This document shows, in pieces, positions 52,627 to 62,542 of a DNA stretch of 64,000 bases. The position numbers and the translations under genes are program-made. A model generated the notes under the pieces. It searched no databases, was not told where the DNA came from, and worked only from the letters and a program-made list of their open reading frames with translations. Within the stretch, counting starts at the first letter, position 1; each line of letters starts with the position of its first letter. Source of the DNA: Microcoleus vaginatus WJT46-NPBG5 (GTDB lineage Bacteria; Cyanobacteriota; Cyanobacteriia; Cyanobacteriales; Oscillatoriaceae); the NCBI GenBank assembly GCA_019359355.1, contig JAHHHM010000005.1:62001-126000 (forward strand), written 5' to 3'.

Positions 52627-53352
52627 CTATTGTGCGTGACGTTGTTCTAAGTAATTGGTGAGCGAGACAACCGCTAAGGAAATGAAACTGAGAATCACCA
52701 CTAAAATCAATGCCAGCCGCTCATTGCCGGCAGTCATCGCCTCATAAATCGCCATTGGCATCGTTTGTGTAGCCCCCGGAATATTGCCGGCAATCATCAG
52801 TGTCGCACCAAATTCACCTAAAGCTCGCGCAAAACTGAGAACAACCCCTGCAAATATCCCCTTCCACGCCAAAGGCAGCCAAACTCGCCAAAAAACTTGC
52901 CATTCAGATTGGCCCAAAGTTTGAGCCGCCTGTAAATAAATCGGATCGACACTTTCCAAAGCCGCCCGCGTTGTTTTCACCATCAGCGGCAGCGCCATCA
53001 CCGCCGCCGCCACCACAGCGCCTTGCCAGGTAAAAACTAAAGTCCAGCCGGTTATTTCATAAAGAGGCCGGCCTACAAACCCACTACGCCCAAATAAAAC
53101 TAATAAATAAAAGCCCACAACCGTTGGGGGTAATGTCAGAGGCAGGGTAATTAACGCTTCAAATACAAACAACAAAAAATTAGAAGAGAGAAAGCCAAAC
53201 CGCTTTTCCTGCTTTTCCCTTTTTTTTTGTATATTATGCCGCGCCAATAAGTAGCCGATAAGTCCCCCAAAGAGCGCTACAAAAAATGTTGCCAACAGCG
53301 CCACCTGCAACGACAAGCGCAAAGAACTGAGAATTGAGAATTGAACATTCAT
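52627..53352 (-). CDS. modB: Molybdate ABC transporter permease ModB
   Basis: The 241-residue membrane protein has five spans (SLQVALLATFFVALFGGLIGYLLA, EALITLPLTLPPTVVGFYLLVLFG, FTWQGAVVAAAVMALPLMVKTTRAAL, GIFAGVVLSFARALGEFGATLMI, ALILVVILSFISLAVVSL) and the ModB signature GEFGATLMIAGNIPGATQTMPMAIY. It forms a dimeric channel for molybdate or tungstate. Cyanobacteria often have modB fused to or followed by modC; here the protein ends after the permease domain (EQRHAQ), and neither modA nor modC is adjacent. The partner subunits must lie elsewhere. Confidence 0.92.
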   Translation of the reverse strand: MNVQFSILSSLRLSLQVALLATFFVALFGGLIGYLLARHNIQKKREKQEKRFGFLSSNFLLFVFEALITLPLTLPPTVVGFYLLVLFGRSGFVGRPLYEITGWTLVFTWQGAVVAAAVMALPLMVKTTRAALESVDPIYLQAAQTLGQSEWQVFWRVWLPLAWKGIFAGVVLSFARALGEFGATLMIAGNIPGATQTMPMAIYEAMTAGNERLALILVVILSFISLAVVSLTNYLEQRHAQ

Positions 53353-53416
53353 TTCTGAATTTAACCTCTTGCAAAAATCTTAAAAACCAACAAATAAACG
53401 CCTTAAACAGTTAACC

Positions 53417-53434
53417 TTATCTGCGTTAATCTGC
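53417..53434. repeat. Copy 2 of the 18-bp dispersed word, with a tandem extension
   Basis: TTATCTGCGTTAATCTGC is identical to the copy at 1398-1415 on the other strand. Here it is extended to three tandem ATCTGCGT/GTTA-type units, followed by a run of A's. Confidence 0.6.
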
Positions 53435-53484
53435 GTTAATCTGCGGTTAAAAAAACCTTTTGCCAGAAGTTCACTCCCAACTCT

Positions 53485-56400
53485 TCACTCCTGAGAATTC
53501 ACCACAAAAGTGAGAACCGTCTCATCAATTCCCTTTAGTTTTAGGGGACGGAATTTTGTAATTTCCTCCTCATCTAGATAATCTGCAACTGCTGCTGAAA
53601 CCAGAATACTCCCCGGATCTGCCGCCTCTTGTAATCGTGCCGAGATATTAACCGAAGGGCCAATCGCCGTATAATCCGCTCGATTAGCCCCACCAAACAT
53701 TCCCACAACAGCCGTGCCCTGATGAATACCACAGCGAAACTGGATCGGTGCCACACCTTGCGCCCCAACCAAACCTTGCTCTTGCCAGCGCTGGTTTAGA
53801 ATTGCCAAATGATGCTGCATTTGCCGTGCTGCTGCCACCGCTCGCCGCACCTGCTCATTAGGCGTCAGTTCCTCCGGTGCCCCAAATAAAGCCATCACAG
53901 CATCTCCCACAAACTTATCCACCGTACCGCCACTATCAAACACCGCTCGCGTCATTTCCGCTAAATATTCATTGAGCACTTCTGCCACCCGGCGCGAGCG
54001 CAATGTATTCGCTAACTGAGTGAATCCCACAATGTCACTAAACAAAATCGTGATTAAACGGGGTTCTGGACGCAGATCGAGCAACAGCTCACCGGCAGCC
54101 GCTTTAATCACCATTGAAGGCGGCAAAAACCGGCGCAACACAGACTCAGTTAGATAGGTATTGAGTTCTTGTATCCGCCGCTCATTTTCCTTCAGTGCCA
54201 AGAGATTTCGCACAGATGCCAGCAATTCGCGATCATTAAACGGCTTTGCTAAATAGCCATCCGCCCCTCCTTCCACACCTTCAAGCCGAGTGTCTTCATT
54301 AACTTTTGCAGTCAGCAAAATGATCGGGGTTCCTTTTAAACTTTCCTCCTCCCGAATCATGCGAATCATATCCAAACCCGACACCAAAGGCATCATCAAA
54401 TCCGTCACAATTAGGTCAGGATGTTGTTCTTTTGATAGCGAGAATCCCTCCGCTCCATTGCGAGCCAGAATGACGTGATAGCCTTTTTGCTTGAGAATGC
54501 CAGAGACATAGGTACGCAGATCAGGATTGTCATCGACAAATAAAACCGACTGTTGAGCTTTCGGCAGTCCACCTTGTGCCGGCACAGATGGTTGCGTTGG
54601 CGATGCAGAAGTCTTGCGAGTAGCTTCTTTTAACTCTTCACTTAACTCTAATAAATCATGGGTTTCTTGCTCAAACTCCACATCTGCTAACTCAACTGCA
54701 GCGCGAGAAGGCAGCACCCCAGTTGGCACTTCAATAATTTGTTCAGGAGGCAGGTGAGCCGTTCCGATTGGCAGCCAAATCGTGAAAGTCGCCCCTTGCC
54801 GGTAAACCGATTCAACCGCAATTTGGCCCCCGTGGAGTTCAACCAGTTCTTTCACCAAAGCTAAACCCAAACCACTGCCCTCATAAGACCGGCTCGCCGA
54901 TCCTTCCGCCTGACGGAAGCGCTCAAACAAATGAGGAATCTGGTCAGATCGAATGCCAACGCCAGTATCTTTCACTTGCAAAAGACAATGATCCCCCGCC
55001 CGTTGCAAGGTAACAATAATACTGCCGCCTTTCGGCGTAAACTTCATCGCATTGGACAGTAAATTGTAGAGTACCTTATCAAATTTTTCTAAATCTAGAT
55101 AAACTGAGGAACACTCGCTTAAATGCGTGTAAACCCCCACTCCCTTTTTGTCGCAATAAGGACGGAACGAATCTACGGTTTGGTTAACAAAATCCACCAA
55201 ATCGCAGGGACGGAATGTCGGTTGCATCCGACCGGCATCAATGCGCTGTAAATCTAGGAGTTGGTTCACCAATCGCAACAAACGACGGGAATTTCGTAGC
55301 GCAATCGCTGCTTGCTCATAGGGTAAATCTCCCTGCTGGGCCACAACTGATTCTAGTGGCCCGATCATCAGCGTCAGCGGCGTGCGAAACTCGTGAGAAA
55401 TATTTTGGAAGAACTCGGTTTTAAGTCGGTCAAGTTCCAGTAACCGTTCCGCCTGCTGCCGTGTTTTTTGATAAAGTCGGGCTTGCTGCACCGCGATTGC
55501 CGCCTGCGCCGCCACTGCCTGCGCCAGCTCGATTTCTGATGCCTCCCACTGTCTGGCTGCGTGAGTTTGGCGCAGAGAAATACTGCCAATAATCTGCCCG
55601 TCTGAAATCAGGGGCACCACTAACAGCGCCCGTGCTGCCGATCTCAGCGGCATATCGAACACATTCAGTTCTGGCTTGGTTTCCAGATCGCTCACCACCA
55701 CCGGCTGTTGCGTCATTAGCAGCTGGAGCAGCACAGGATTGCCCCGAATTGGCACCACAGAGCGGGGCAACAAAGAAGAGGGTGTAGGGGAGTTTTGTGC
55801 GCCCTTGGCGTTGCTAGAAGCCGCAGGTGCTCCGCTGTTACCGGCTTGGGTATTTTCTGAGGGCAGGTTTGAGGTTCCAAGCCGGTAAGATGGGTTTGCC
55901 GGGTGGTGTGAACCTTCTAGGGTCTCTTTGTGGTACGTGTCTTGCAACGAGTCGTATAACCCCACACACTGAACATACTCATCTTCTTCCGTCCACAAAG
56001 ATAGGGCGCAGCCATCCGCATGAAGGGCTTGTCCCAGCTGTTGGGTGATGGCGGCAAAAATGTCTTGAGGGTTGAGGCTGGAGCGAATTGCGGTTGTGAT
56101 CGTGTTGATCAGCGCCTCGCGTTTGGCTAGCGCCCGCACCTGTTCGTAAGCCCGGGCTTGGGCCAGCGCAAAGGCAGCTTGGTCGGCCACCATGATCACC
56201 ATCTGGACTTCGTCATCCTGCCACACACGCGGCGTCCCGAACTCGTGTAGTGCCAGCACTGCCATGAACTCGAGCCGACAGAATAGCGGGACAACTAAGC
56301 TAGAGCGAATATTTGCGGCTTGGTAAATGGCGGCACGCTGTCTGCCTTCTTCGGTTTCGCTAAACCGCTCATCCGCCAATACATCATTCATCACCTCGAC

Positions 56401-57099
56401 ATCACGGGTGTCCCAAACTGTCTGGGATAAGGATGAACCGGGAAGGGTGGAAGATGAATGAGAATTGCCTTTTTCCTCCCTCCTCTTGCCATTTTCATCC
56501 TTTTGATAGATAAAACACTCGGCTGCTAGTTGGTCCTCATGAACCGGACGCAGGATGCAGCAGCTGACCTCAAACATTTGGCCAACGGTTTCTACGATCG
56601 TCTGGAGAATCTGCCGGTAGTTGGTGCGCGAACGAATAGTATTGGTGACTGCATTGAGCAGTGATTCTTGACGGAGCGTGCGGCAGAGTTCTCGTGTACG
56701 AGCTTTTAGTACATTGTGAGTATCTACGGCTTGTCGCACAAGGGCTAGAAGCTGTTCAGCATCCCAGGGCTTGGTAACGTATTTGAACACCTTACCGGAG
56801 TTAATTGCTTCCACCAAATCTTCCACATCGGTGTAGCCGGTGAGAATAATTCGGATCACATCCGGATACTGGGTTGCGGTGAGGCTGAGGAATTCAGTTC
56901 CGCTCATCAGGGGCATCCGCTGATCGGAAATGATCACAGCAATATCACCGGCTGTGGCGAGAATATCCAGCGCCGCCGGCCCACTTTCTGCCCTCAGCAC
57001 TTGGTATTCCTCATGGAAGGTGCGGTAAAGCAGATCTAGGTTATCTGGTTCGTCATCGACAACCAGTATTTTAGTTTTACTGTTTCCTTGGGATGTCAT
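53485..57099 (-). CDS. Hybrid receiver-kinase-receiver-adenylate cyclase (REC-GAF-GAF-HisKA-HATPase-REC-CYC)
   Basis: The ATG at 57099, preceded by GGAGAG, starts MTSQGNSKTKILVVDDEPDN; the longer frame to 57138 is not needed. The 1204-residue soluble protein has an N-terminal receiver (D59 in IISDQRMP, K110 in VTKPWD) and two GAF domains (~140-315 and ~330-545). A HisKA with H569 (NISHEFRTPLTL) and HATPase (NAMKFTPKGG, DTGVGI, GSGLGLALVK) follow. A second receiver (D900 in VTDLMMP, K952 in LAKPFND) leads to a class III nucleotide cyclase (~1015-1200) with metal Asp D1022 (FSDIVGFT) and D1066 (DKFVGDAVMALFG). The Lys in DKFVGD and Thr in DYTAIG favour ATP. It resembles the CyaC-type cyclases of cyanobacteria, turning phosphorelay input into cAMP. 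Confidence 0.93.
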   Translation of the reverse strand: MTSQGNSKTKILVVDDEPDNLDLLYRTFHEEYQVLRAESGPAALDILATAGDIAVIISDQRMPLMSGTEFLSLTATQYPDVIRIILTGYTDVEDLVEAINSGKVFKYVTKPWDAEQLLALVRQAVDTHNVLKARTRELCRTLRQESLLNAVTNTIRSRTNYRQILQTIVETVGQMFEVSCCILRPVHEDQLAAECFIYQKDENGKRREEKGNSHSSSTLPGSSLSQTVWDTRDVEVMNDVLADERFSETEEGRQRAAIYQAANIRSSLVVPLFCRLEFMAVLALHEFGTPRVWQDDEVQMVIMVADQAAFALAQARAYEQVRALAKREALINTITTAIRSSLNPQDIFAAITQQLGQALHADGCALSLWTEEDEYVQCVGLYDSLQDTYHKETLEGSHHPANPSYRLGTSNLPSENTQAGNSGAPAASSNAKGAQNSPTPSSLLPRSVVPIRGNPVLLQLLMTQQPVVVSDLETKPELNVFDMPLRSAARALLVVPLISDGQIIGSISLRQTHAARQWEASEIELAQAVAAQAAIAVQQARLYQKTRQQAERLLELDRLKTEFFQNISHEFRTPLTLMIGPLESVVAQQGDLPYEQAAIALRNSRRLLRLVNQLLDLQRIDAGRMQPTFRPCDLVDFVNQTVDSFRPYCDKKGVGVYTHLSECSSVYLDLEKFDKVLYNLLSNAMKFTPKGGSIIVTLQRAGDHCLLQVKDTGVGIRSDQIPHLFERFRQAEGSASRSYEGSGLGLALVKELVELHGGQIAVESVYRQGATFTIWLPIGTAHLPPEQIIEVPTGVLPSRAAVELADVEFEQETHDLLELSEELKEATRKTSASPTQPSVPAQGGLPKAQQSVLFVDDNPDLRTYVSGILKQKGYHVILARNGAEGFSLSKEQHPDLIVTDLMMPLVSGLDMIRMIREEESLKGTPIILLTAKVNEDTRLEGVEGGADGYLAKPFNDRELLASVRNLLALKENERRIQELNTYLTESVLRRFLPPSMVIKAAAGELLLDLRPEPRLITILFSDIVGFTQLANTLRSRRVAEVLNEYLAEMTRAVFDSGGTVDKFVGDAVMALFGAPEELTPNEQVRRAVAAARQMQHHLAILNQRWQEQGLVGAQGVAPIQFRCGIHQGTAVVGMFGGANRADYTAIGPSVNISARLQEAADPGSILVSAAVADYLDEEEITKFRPLKLKGIDETVLTFVVNSQE

Positions 57100-58322
57100 G
57101 CACCGCTCTCCTGCTGCTGAGGCAGTTAGATCTAACATCGTCTCATCAGGCTAAATAAATTTCCCAGTCGAAATTGCCCTTTGGGGCAAAGACATTTTAA
57201 CGGGCGGATTTGGGATTTGAGAAAGCTCAAATCTTTTTAAACCCAATCAATCGGAATGGAGCTTTTCGGGCCATCCGAGCGACCGGACGGATGAACCCTA
57301 ACGCTTGTAGTGCAAGCATTTCCCTGGTATCCAAGCCAAAAAAAGCCGGCATTCCTAAGAAACAGCCGGTGGCTGAGGAGAGGCACAGGGGTGCAGATGA
57401 CGACCCTTAAATTGAGACACAACAAAACCCATCGCTTGATCGCGGCAGCAGTTGTCTTGAGAGAATTAACTACATCTTGCCATAAGGTTTGGGAGTGAGC
57501 TTTGGTCATTATGATAGTTAGCACATTATGGCTTAGCCACGAGCAAGAGCGCTCCGAACACCTCCGGGTTTCTGCAAAAGCTGAAATCAGCGTTGTCTAT
57601 CCGGACTGGATTAACAGCACAATAGCGCTGGGAAGGTGCTTGTACAGGGCAAAGGAGTTGGCGCTTGCACTCCGACGAAGGTTGATGCACTCCTTCAGTA
57701 TGATCCTAATACACCGTTACATAAGAGCGACTCAACGCTATTCAACACACTTGCTTTTCTATACTAGATAACAGACGCTAGGTTTAGCTTCAAAGCTTAC
57801 TTCGGAACGTTTTAACCTTTATAGAGTCATCAGCCGTGAAGCTGCCCGACTGACCTTTTTTCTTGAATTTGGCTGGCTTCTCACCAATTCTCAGCATGAC
57901 GGACAGCGCCACAATGTTTAGCTAATTGAGCGCGTAGAACCTTGTTGAGTTTTAACTCGATTTTGAAGCCTAGAAAAATCGTTGAGCATCCTTCATGACT
58001 TGAGTCATGCCGGCAATTCGTTTCGGCTTTTTCTGACTTCTATAGCAATCCTAAATCGGTTGGATATTCCTAGGGTGCAGGATGTTTGTGCTGACGCACA
58101 CGCTACGCGAACGCACGCCAAGCTTTTGGGGGGAATAATTATTAACCCTCCACCGATTAGAGCTAGATGTTGAACTTTCTGTGGAAGAATTCGTTTATTA
58201 TCTTTTCAATCTGGAAGAGATGACAAGAGAGAAATAGGAATTTGATTCCAGTTTTTTACCCCCACAGATTAGAGGGCGGTGTTAGAAGATGAAAGGAAAA
58301 AGAGAAAATTTTGCCTTTGCCT
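57100..58322. other. 1.2-kb intergenic region without a recognised gene
   Basis: Frames of 60-90 codons (for example 57210-57410 and 57502-57771 on the plus strand) show no family resemblance. A perfect short hairpin CATGACT-TG-AGTCATG lies at 57994-58009. The size is unusual for this gene-dense stretch and the region may be decayed sequence. Confidence 0.45.
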
Positions 58323-60815
58323 TTACTGCCGCAGCGGTAATTCAATAAAGAATTCTGTCCCGCCCCCAACAGTTGATTCACACCAGAGTTTTCCCTGATG
58401 CTTGTGTACTACGATTTTGTAGGCGATGGATAAGCCCAAACCCGTGCCGGTGCCCACCGGCTTGGTGGTGAAAAAGGGATCAAAAATTTTGGCTTGGTGT
58501 TCTGGGGCTATGCCTGTGCCGGTGTCTCGAATTCGGATTCGCACCTTGTTCTGTGCGAGGCGATGTTCTTGCAGATTGGTTGAGTCCTGTAGGATATCAG
58601 CCAGACAGCATTCGGCGTTGGAGATCAAGTCTGTACTAATGCTTAGCTGCCCGATAGAGACCTGTTTGGCCGGCTCTGAGTCCTCGCCTTCCTCTGTTTT
58701 AGCAGACTTCAAACTGGCTTTTTGCGCTTCTTTGATCGCATCAATAGCGTTGCAAAGAAGATTCATAAACACTTGATTGAGCTGGCCTGGATAACAATCA
58801 ACACGAGGAATCTCGCCGTACTGCCGCACAATCTCTATGCCATGCAGGCGGTTGTTTAGCAAGATCAAGGTACTTTCTAACCCTTCATGGACATCAACGG
58901 CCTTCTTTTCCGCTTCGTCTAGACGGGCAAAGTTGCGTAAAGTCAGGACGATTTCTCGCACTCGCTCAGCCCCTTTGCTCATGGAGTTGAGAATTTTGCC
59001 CAGATCCGATTGAATAAATTCAATATCAATTTGGGACTCAAACTCAGCAAGGGCTGCCGGTGGGTTGGGAAATGCGTTTTGATAGCGGCAAACTAACTCC
59101 AGAAGGTCGTCAGTGTAGTTATTGATATACGGGATATTGCCGTAAATAAAATTAATTGGGTTATTGATCTCGTGAGCAACACCGGCAACCAGTTGCCCCA
59201 AGGAAGACATTTTTTCTCGGTGAACCAGTTGTGCCTGGGTGGCGTGTAAAGAGGCAATTAATTGGGTTTTTTCCTCAAGGTTTTTAGCAAGCTGCCGGCC
59301 CCAAGCTTTGGCTTCCTCTGCTTGTTGCTGGGTGCGTTTGTACAGTTGGGCTTGGGTAATCGCAATGGCAAGTTGATTCGCTAGCGCTTCCACTGCCGCT
59401 GTGTCATCTTCCGTCCAATCGTAGGGTTGCTGTTTAATCGCCAAGATGTGACCCAGCAAGGTGTCCTGATAGCAAATAGCCGTATCTAGCAACGCTCCTA
59501 TTTGCATCTGCTGAAACAGCGCGCGTTCCCGCTCATCCAAGTCGGCTGTTTGGGTATTGGGAACCACGTTCACGATTTGGCCAGATAAACTGTTGCTACA
59601 ATACTGCCCACCGCCTTTAAATTCAATAGTTGTACCGACTTCTAGCCACGTATCACTGGAGTGCCGGCGCTGCGGCTGGGACACTTGGTTTCGGCAAGCT
59701 TGGTGGGTGATTTGCAGGCTGCTAGGGTTGTGGGGATGCGGGACGGCAAAAATCATTAAATCCGCTTGAGTGAGCTGCAGCAGCTCGGCTAGGGCGGTGT
59801 TAATCGTGGTGTCGATATCTAAAAAGGTACGAATCCGATGGGCGATGCGATTTAGCGCTTGCTCGCGCTGGGCTTGTCGCTGGGATTCACTGTAAAGGCG
59901 GGCGTGGTTGAGGGCGAGGGCGGCTTGTTGGGCCACCAGTTCGGCCAGTTGCATTTCTGCGGCACTCCACAGCCGGCAAGAAGTGTACTGGCTGATGTAG
60001 ACGCTGCCCAGTAAATTCCCCTCATAGACAATCGGCACCATTAAGGTTGAGTGGAGTCCGGAGGCTTGCAACAGCAGGCGCTCGACTTCTGAAATTTCGG
60101 CGGTGTCTACATCCTGAGCGATCCAAGGTGAGTAGTGTTTCCAGCAGGTATCGCGATCTAAGCCCGATCCTAGCCGCAGGGTGAGACCCTCTGGGGTTTC
60201 GCCCGGAGAAAAGGGTGCGCCGATGGCTTCTGCCCGGTAATAGGTGGCGACGACGGCGAGGGTTTGGGCTTGCCGGTTGTAGAGGATTAAGCCGGCACAG
60301 TCTGCACCTAAAAGGCTGCACAACTGTTGCACAATTGCCTGACGCACCTCGGTTTCGTCTAGGGACTGATGGATGTGGCTGGTAATTTGGTGTAAGCGCT
60401 GCGCTTGATAAAGTAGCGGGTTGTCAGGTTGTTTGGGGTTGCGAGTTGCGGTGTGGGGGGAGTGCGGGTGTTCGTGAGAAAGTTGCTGTAGTTGTTTGCC
60501 TGTTTCCGGGTCGATATGACCCAGAAATTGCAAACATTCAACCCAGCCTTTTGTCCAAGCTTGGATCTCGGCTTGGGGTGTTGCGCTATCGTTACAGGAG
60601 AGCCGGTGAAATAGTTCTGTGATGGCAATGTCTGCTCCATTCTTTGATAGGGCTTCAAAAAGTGGCTGACTCGCCGCTTGTTGGTTGGTTGTTAATTTTT
60701 CTTCATGATCTCGCCATGTGTGGGAAGGCGAAATCTTTCGTCTTAAGTGACGTCGTTTGATTGCAATGGGTACTTTACCTCTAGGGGATTCAGCCGGATA
60801 AGGGTTAATCGCCAT
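58323..60815 (-). CDS. Cytosolic sensor histidine kinase with two GAF domains
   Basis: The ATG at 60815 (MAINPYPAESPRG) is chosen; the frame stays open to 61298 but the added 161 residues look non-coding. The 830-residue protein has a variable N-terminus and two GAF domains (~140-305 and ~320-490; LCSLLGADCAGLILYN and LLQLTQADLMIFAV). A coiled coil leads to a HisKA with H548 ([12 protein letters not shown]) and a HATPase with NLLCNAIDAI, DTGTGI, DPFFTTKPVGTGTGLGLS and the end FFIELPLRQ. No tetrapyrrole-binding Cys typical of phytochromes is evident in the GAFs. No response regulator is adjacent; the kinase core is closely related to the kinases at 10764 and 16130, so these may share a partner. 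Confidence 0.9.
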   Translation of the reverse strand: MAINPYPAESPRGKVPIAIKRRHLRRKISPSHTWRDHEEKLTTNQQAASQPLFEALSKNGADIAITELFHRLSCNDSATPQAEIQAWTKGWVECLQFLGHIDPETGKQLQQLSHEHPHSPHTATRNPKQPDNPLLYQAQRLHQITSHIHQSLDETEVRQAIVQQLCSLLGADCAGLILYNRQAQTLAVVATYYRAEAIGAPFSPGETPEGLTLRLGSGLDRDTCWKHYSPWIAQDVDTAEISEVERLLLQASGLHSTLMVPIVYEGNLLGSVYISQYTSCRLWSAAEMQLAELVAQQAALALNHARLYSESQRQAQREQALNRIAHRIRTFLDIDTTINTALAELLQLTQADLMIFAVPHPHNPSSLQITHQACRNQVSQPQRRHSSDTWLEVGTTIEFKGGGQYCSNSLSGQIVNVVPNTQTADLDERERALFQQMQIGALLDTAICYQDTLLGHILAIKQQPYDWTEDDTAAVEALANQLAIAITQAQLYKRTQQQAEEAKAWGRQLAKNLEEKTQLIASLHATQAQLVHREKMSSLGQLVAGVAHEINNPINFIYGNIPYINNYTDDLLELVCRYQNAFPNPPAALAEFESQIDIEFIQSDLGKILNSMSKGAERVREIVLTLRNFARLDEAEKKAVDVHEGLESTLILLNNRLHGIEIVRQYGEIPRVDCYPGQLNQVFMNLLCNAIDAIKEAQKASLKSAKTEEGEDSEPAKQVSIGQLSISTDLISNAECCLADILQDSTNLQEHRLAQNKVRIRIRDTGTGIAPEHQAKIFDPFFTTKPVGTGTGLGLSIAYKIVVHKHQGKLWCESTVGGGTEFFIELPLRQ

Positions 60816-61617
60816 ATCTATTTGAGTTTTGCTATTTTGGTTTTTGAATGTTAAGAGCGCAAAGTTTGACGATTTTACGGCAAAACGTGAGCCTCTAACT
60901 TTGCACTTTTTATTAAGACTGTCACTTTTAAAGAGTGACTTCACGAATACTTCAGCACTTTGCGGAAATATCATGAAAAGGGAGAACATAACTGGCAATT
61001 TTGATATGCCAAGCTGCACTTCGCTCTGTCTTAAGAGAAATGCGGACTGTTTTTTTATAGATGCATTGTGGCAGCCATCAGGCTTAGCTGACTGCGAAGG
61101 AGTCAGCGAAAACGCTTTTGGCGTGATCGATAACCTCTTGAGGCTGGCGTCACCTCTGAATGGAAGATGGGTTGAGATTGTATAGAGATTTGTCTCATTT
61201 GTTGCATCGCAACGAAATAAGTTGACCTGATATACTGCTTGCGGTAGATGCCCTTGAGGTCTCGATCCCCATCTGCATAAAGCTATTTTGACCGGCAACC
61301 TGAAATTTTGAGCAAAGGTTTTCCCACAGGGCGTCCAAGTGGCAGATCATCATGCCGGTGTACGCTTTTTGCCCCAACCCTGCTTATAAGAGCTTACTGT
61401 TTAGTATAGTGCGTTATATTTTTATACTTTCTTTATTTTTAACTTCCAAGTGTCTTAAGCGGTTTTTTTGACGAATGAGGTCAGAGAAATTTGAGTAAGA
61501 TAGTGGTAGAACCCCAAAAACTCAGAAAAAAGCTGGAAATTAGCGAGTTCACCCTCACCACACAAGCCTGTTATCGTTAATAAAATTTGACATTTCAGTG
61601 GTGATGGAACGCCGCTG
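60816..61617. other. 802-bp intergenic region
   Basis: Divergent gap between the GAF kinase and the acetyltransferase. The minus-strand frame that continues upstream from the kinase to 61298 is stop-free but its composition (many Ser, Lys, Cys, no domain) argues against translation. No strong structure was seen. Confidence 0.45.
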
Positions 61618-62292
61618 TTGCCGGCTCAATCAATTAGGATAAATTTTGCGCTCCTACCCTCACCAGTTGTGAACCCTTGCTTTTCTTCCCCGACGCATGG
61701 CCAGCCAGGACGCTCCGGCCCCGCCGCCGATCAGACGCGTTTCATTATCCGTGCGGCCCAGTCCCCGGATCTGATAAGCTTAGCTGAAATTTTGACGGAT
61801 AGCTTTCACTCTCGCGTCGGTTTGATGGGCTGCGTGTATCCGTTGTTGCGGATGGGTATTTATGAGGATATACGACACCGGCTCCGCACAGCCGGGGGTC
61901 ACTACGTGTGCTTTGTGGCGGTCGATCCCGCTGTGGGAGAATCTACAGATGGCCCTGCTTACATTGTCGGCACTGTCGAGATGACCCTGCGATCTTCCTA
62001 TTCTTGGCAGTGCAAATCTTTTCAATATCCTTACTTGTCAAACTTGGCAGTGCGGAGATCTGCTCGCCGGCAAGGAGTAGCGCGGCAATTGCTGACTGCC
62101 TGTGAAGCCAAGGCTTTAGAATGGGGATTTCCAGACCTTTACCTCCATGTTTTAGAAAATAACAATCAAGCGCGACGGCTTTATTTCAAGGCCGGTTATC
62201 GGCTACAACAAGTTGAGGCCGGCTTGAATTCTTGGTTACTCGGTCAGCCTAGACGAATTTTGTTACGCAAGCGGCTCGAAACCAGCCATTAA
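61618..62292 (+). CDS. GNAT-family N-acetyltransferase
   Basis: The 224-residue frame starts at TTG (61618); GTG at 61669 is another choice, and no ATG lies before the domain. From about residue 42 it reads RFIIRAAQSPDLISLAEILTDSF, then YIVGTVEMTLRSSY, YLSNLAVRRSARRQGVARQLLTACEAKALEWGF with the acetyl-CoA pyrophosphate loop (R-x-x-G-V-A-R), and YLHVLENNNQARRLYFKAGYRLQ. These are the GNAT motifs of RimI-like protein or small-molecule acetyltransferases. The substrate is unknown. The ~40-residue Pro-rich N-terminus is atypical and may not be translated. Confidence 0.88.
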   Translation: MPAQSIRINFALLPSPVVNPCFSSPTHGQPGRSGPAADQTRFIIRAAQSPDLISLAEILTDSFHSRVGLMGCVYPLLRMGIYEDIRHRLRTAGGHYVCFVAVDPAVGESTDGPAYIVGTVEMTLRSSYSWQCKSFQYPYLSNLAVRRSARRQGVARQLLTACEAKALEWGFPDLYLHVLENNNQARRLYFKAGYRLQQVEAGLNSWLLGQPRRILLRKRLETSH

Positions 62293-62542
62293 ATCAATCT
62301 GAGGCCGGTTGCCGTTTCACTTCGACCGCCCCGTCGGTCGCCTTCTGATCTGAAATGGTTAGGAACGAGGAAACTGCTTTAGACAAGCCGGCTGGATGAA
62401 CCAAGAATCCGCCTTCCCTTGGAGGCGCGGATCTTCAAAGAATCTTGTCTTTTTTGATAACTAAATTGCGTCATCATAAGAAGTAGAGAGAACGATCCCA
62501 TCGGTCGTTAACTAACCGCACCCTCAGCCGGCTTTTGACGCA

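Noticed and set aside
60816-61298. Stop-free upstream extension of the GAF kinase
   Set aside because: The 161 residues lack domains and the ATG at 60815 fits the family; the extension looks like open non-coding sequence.
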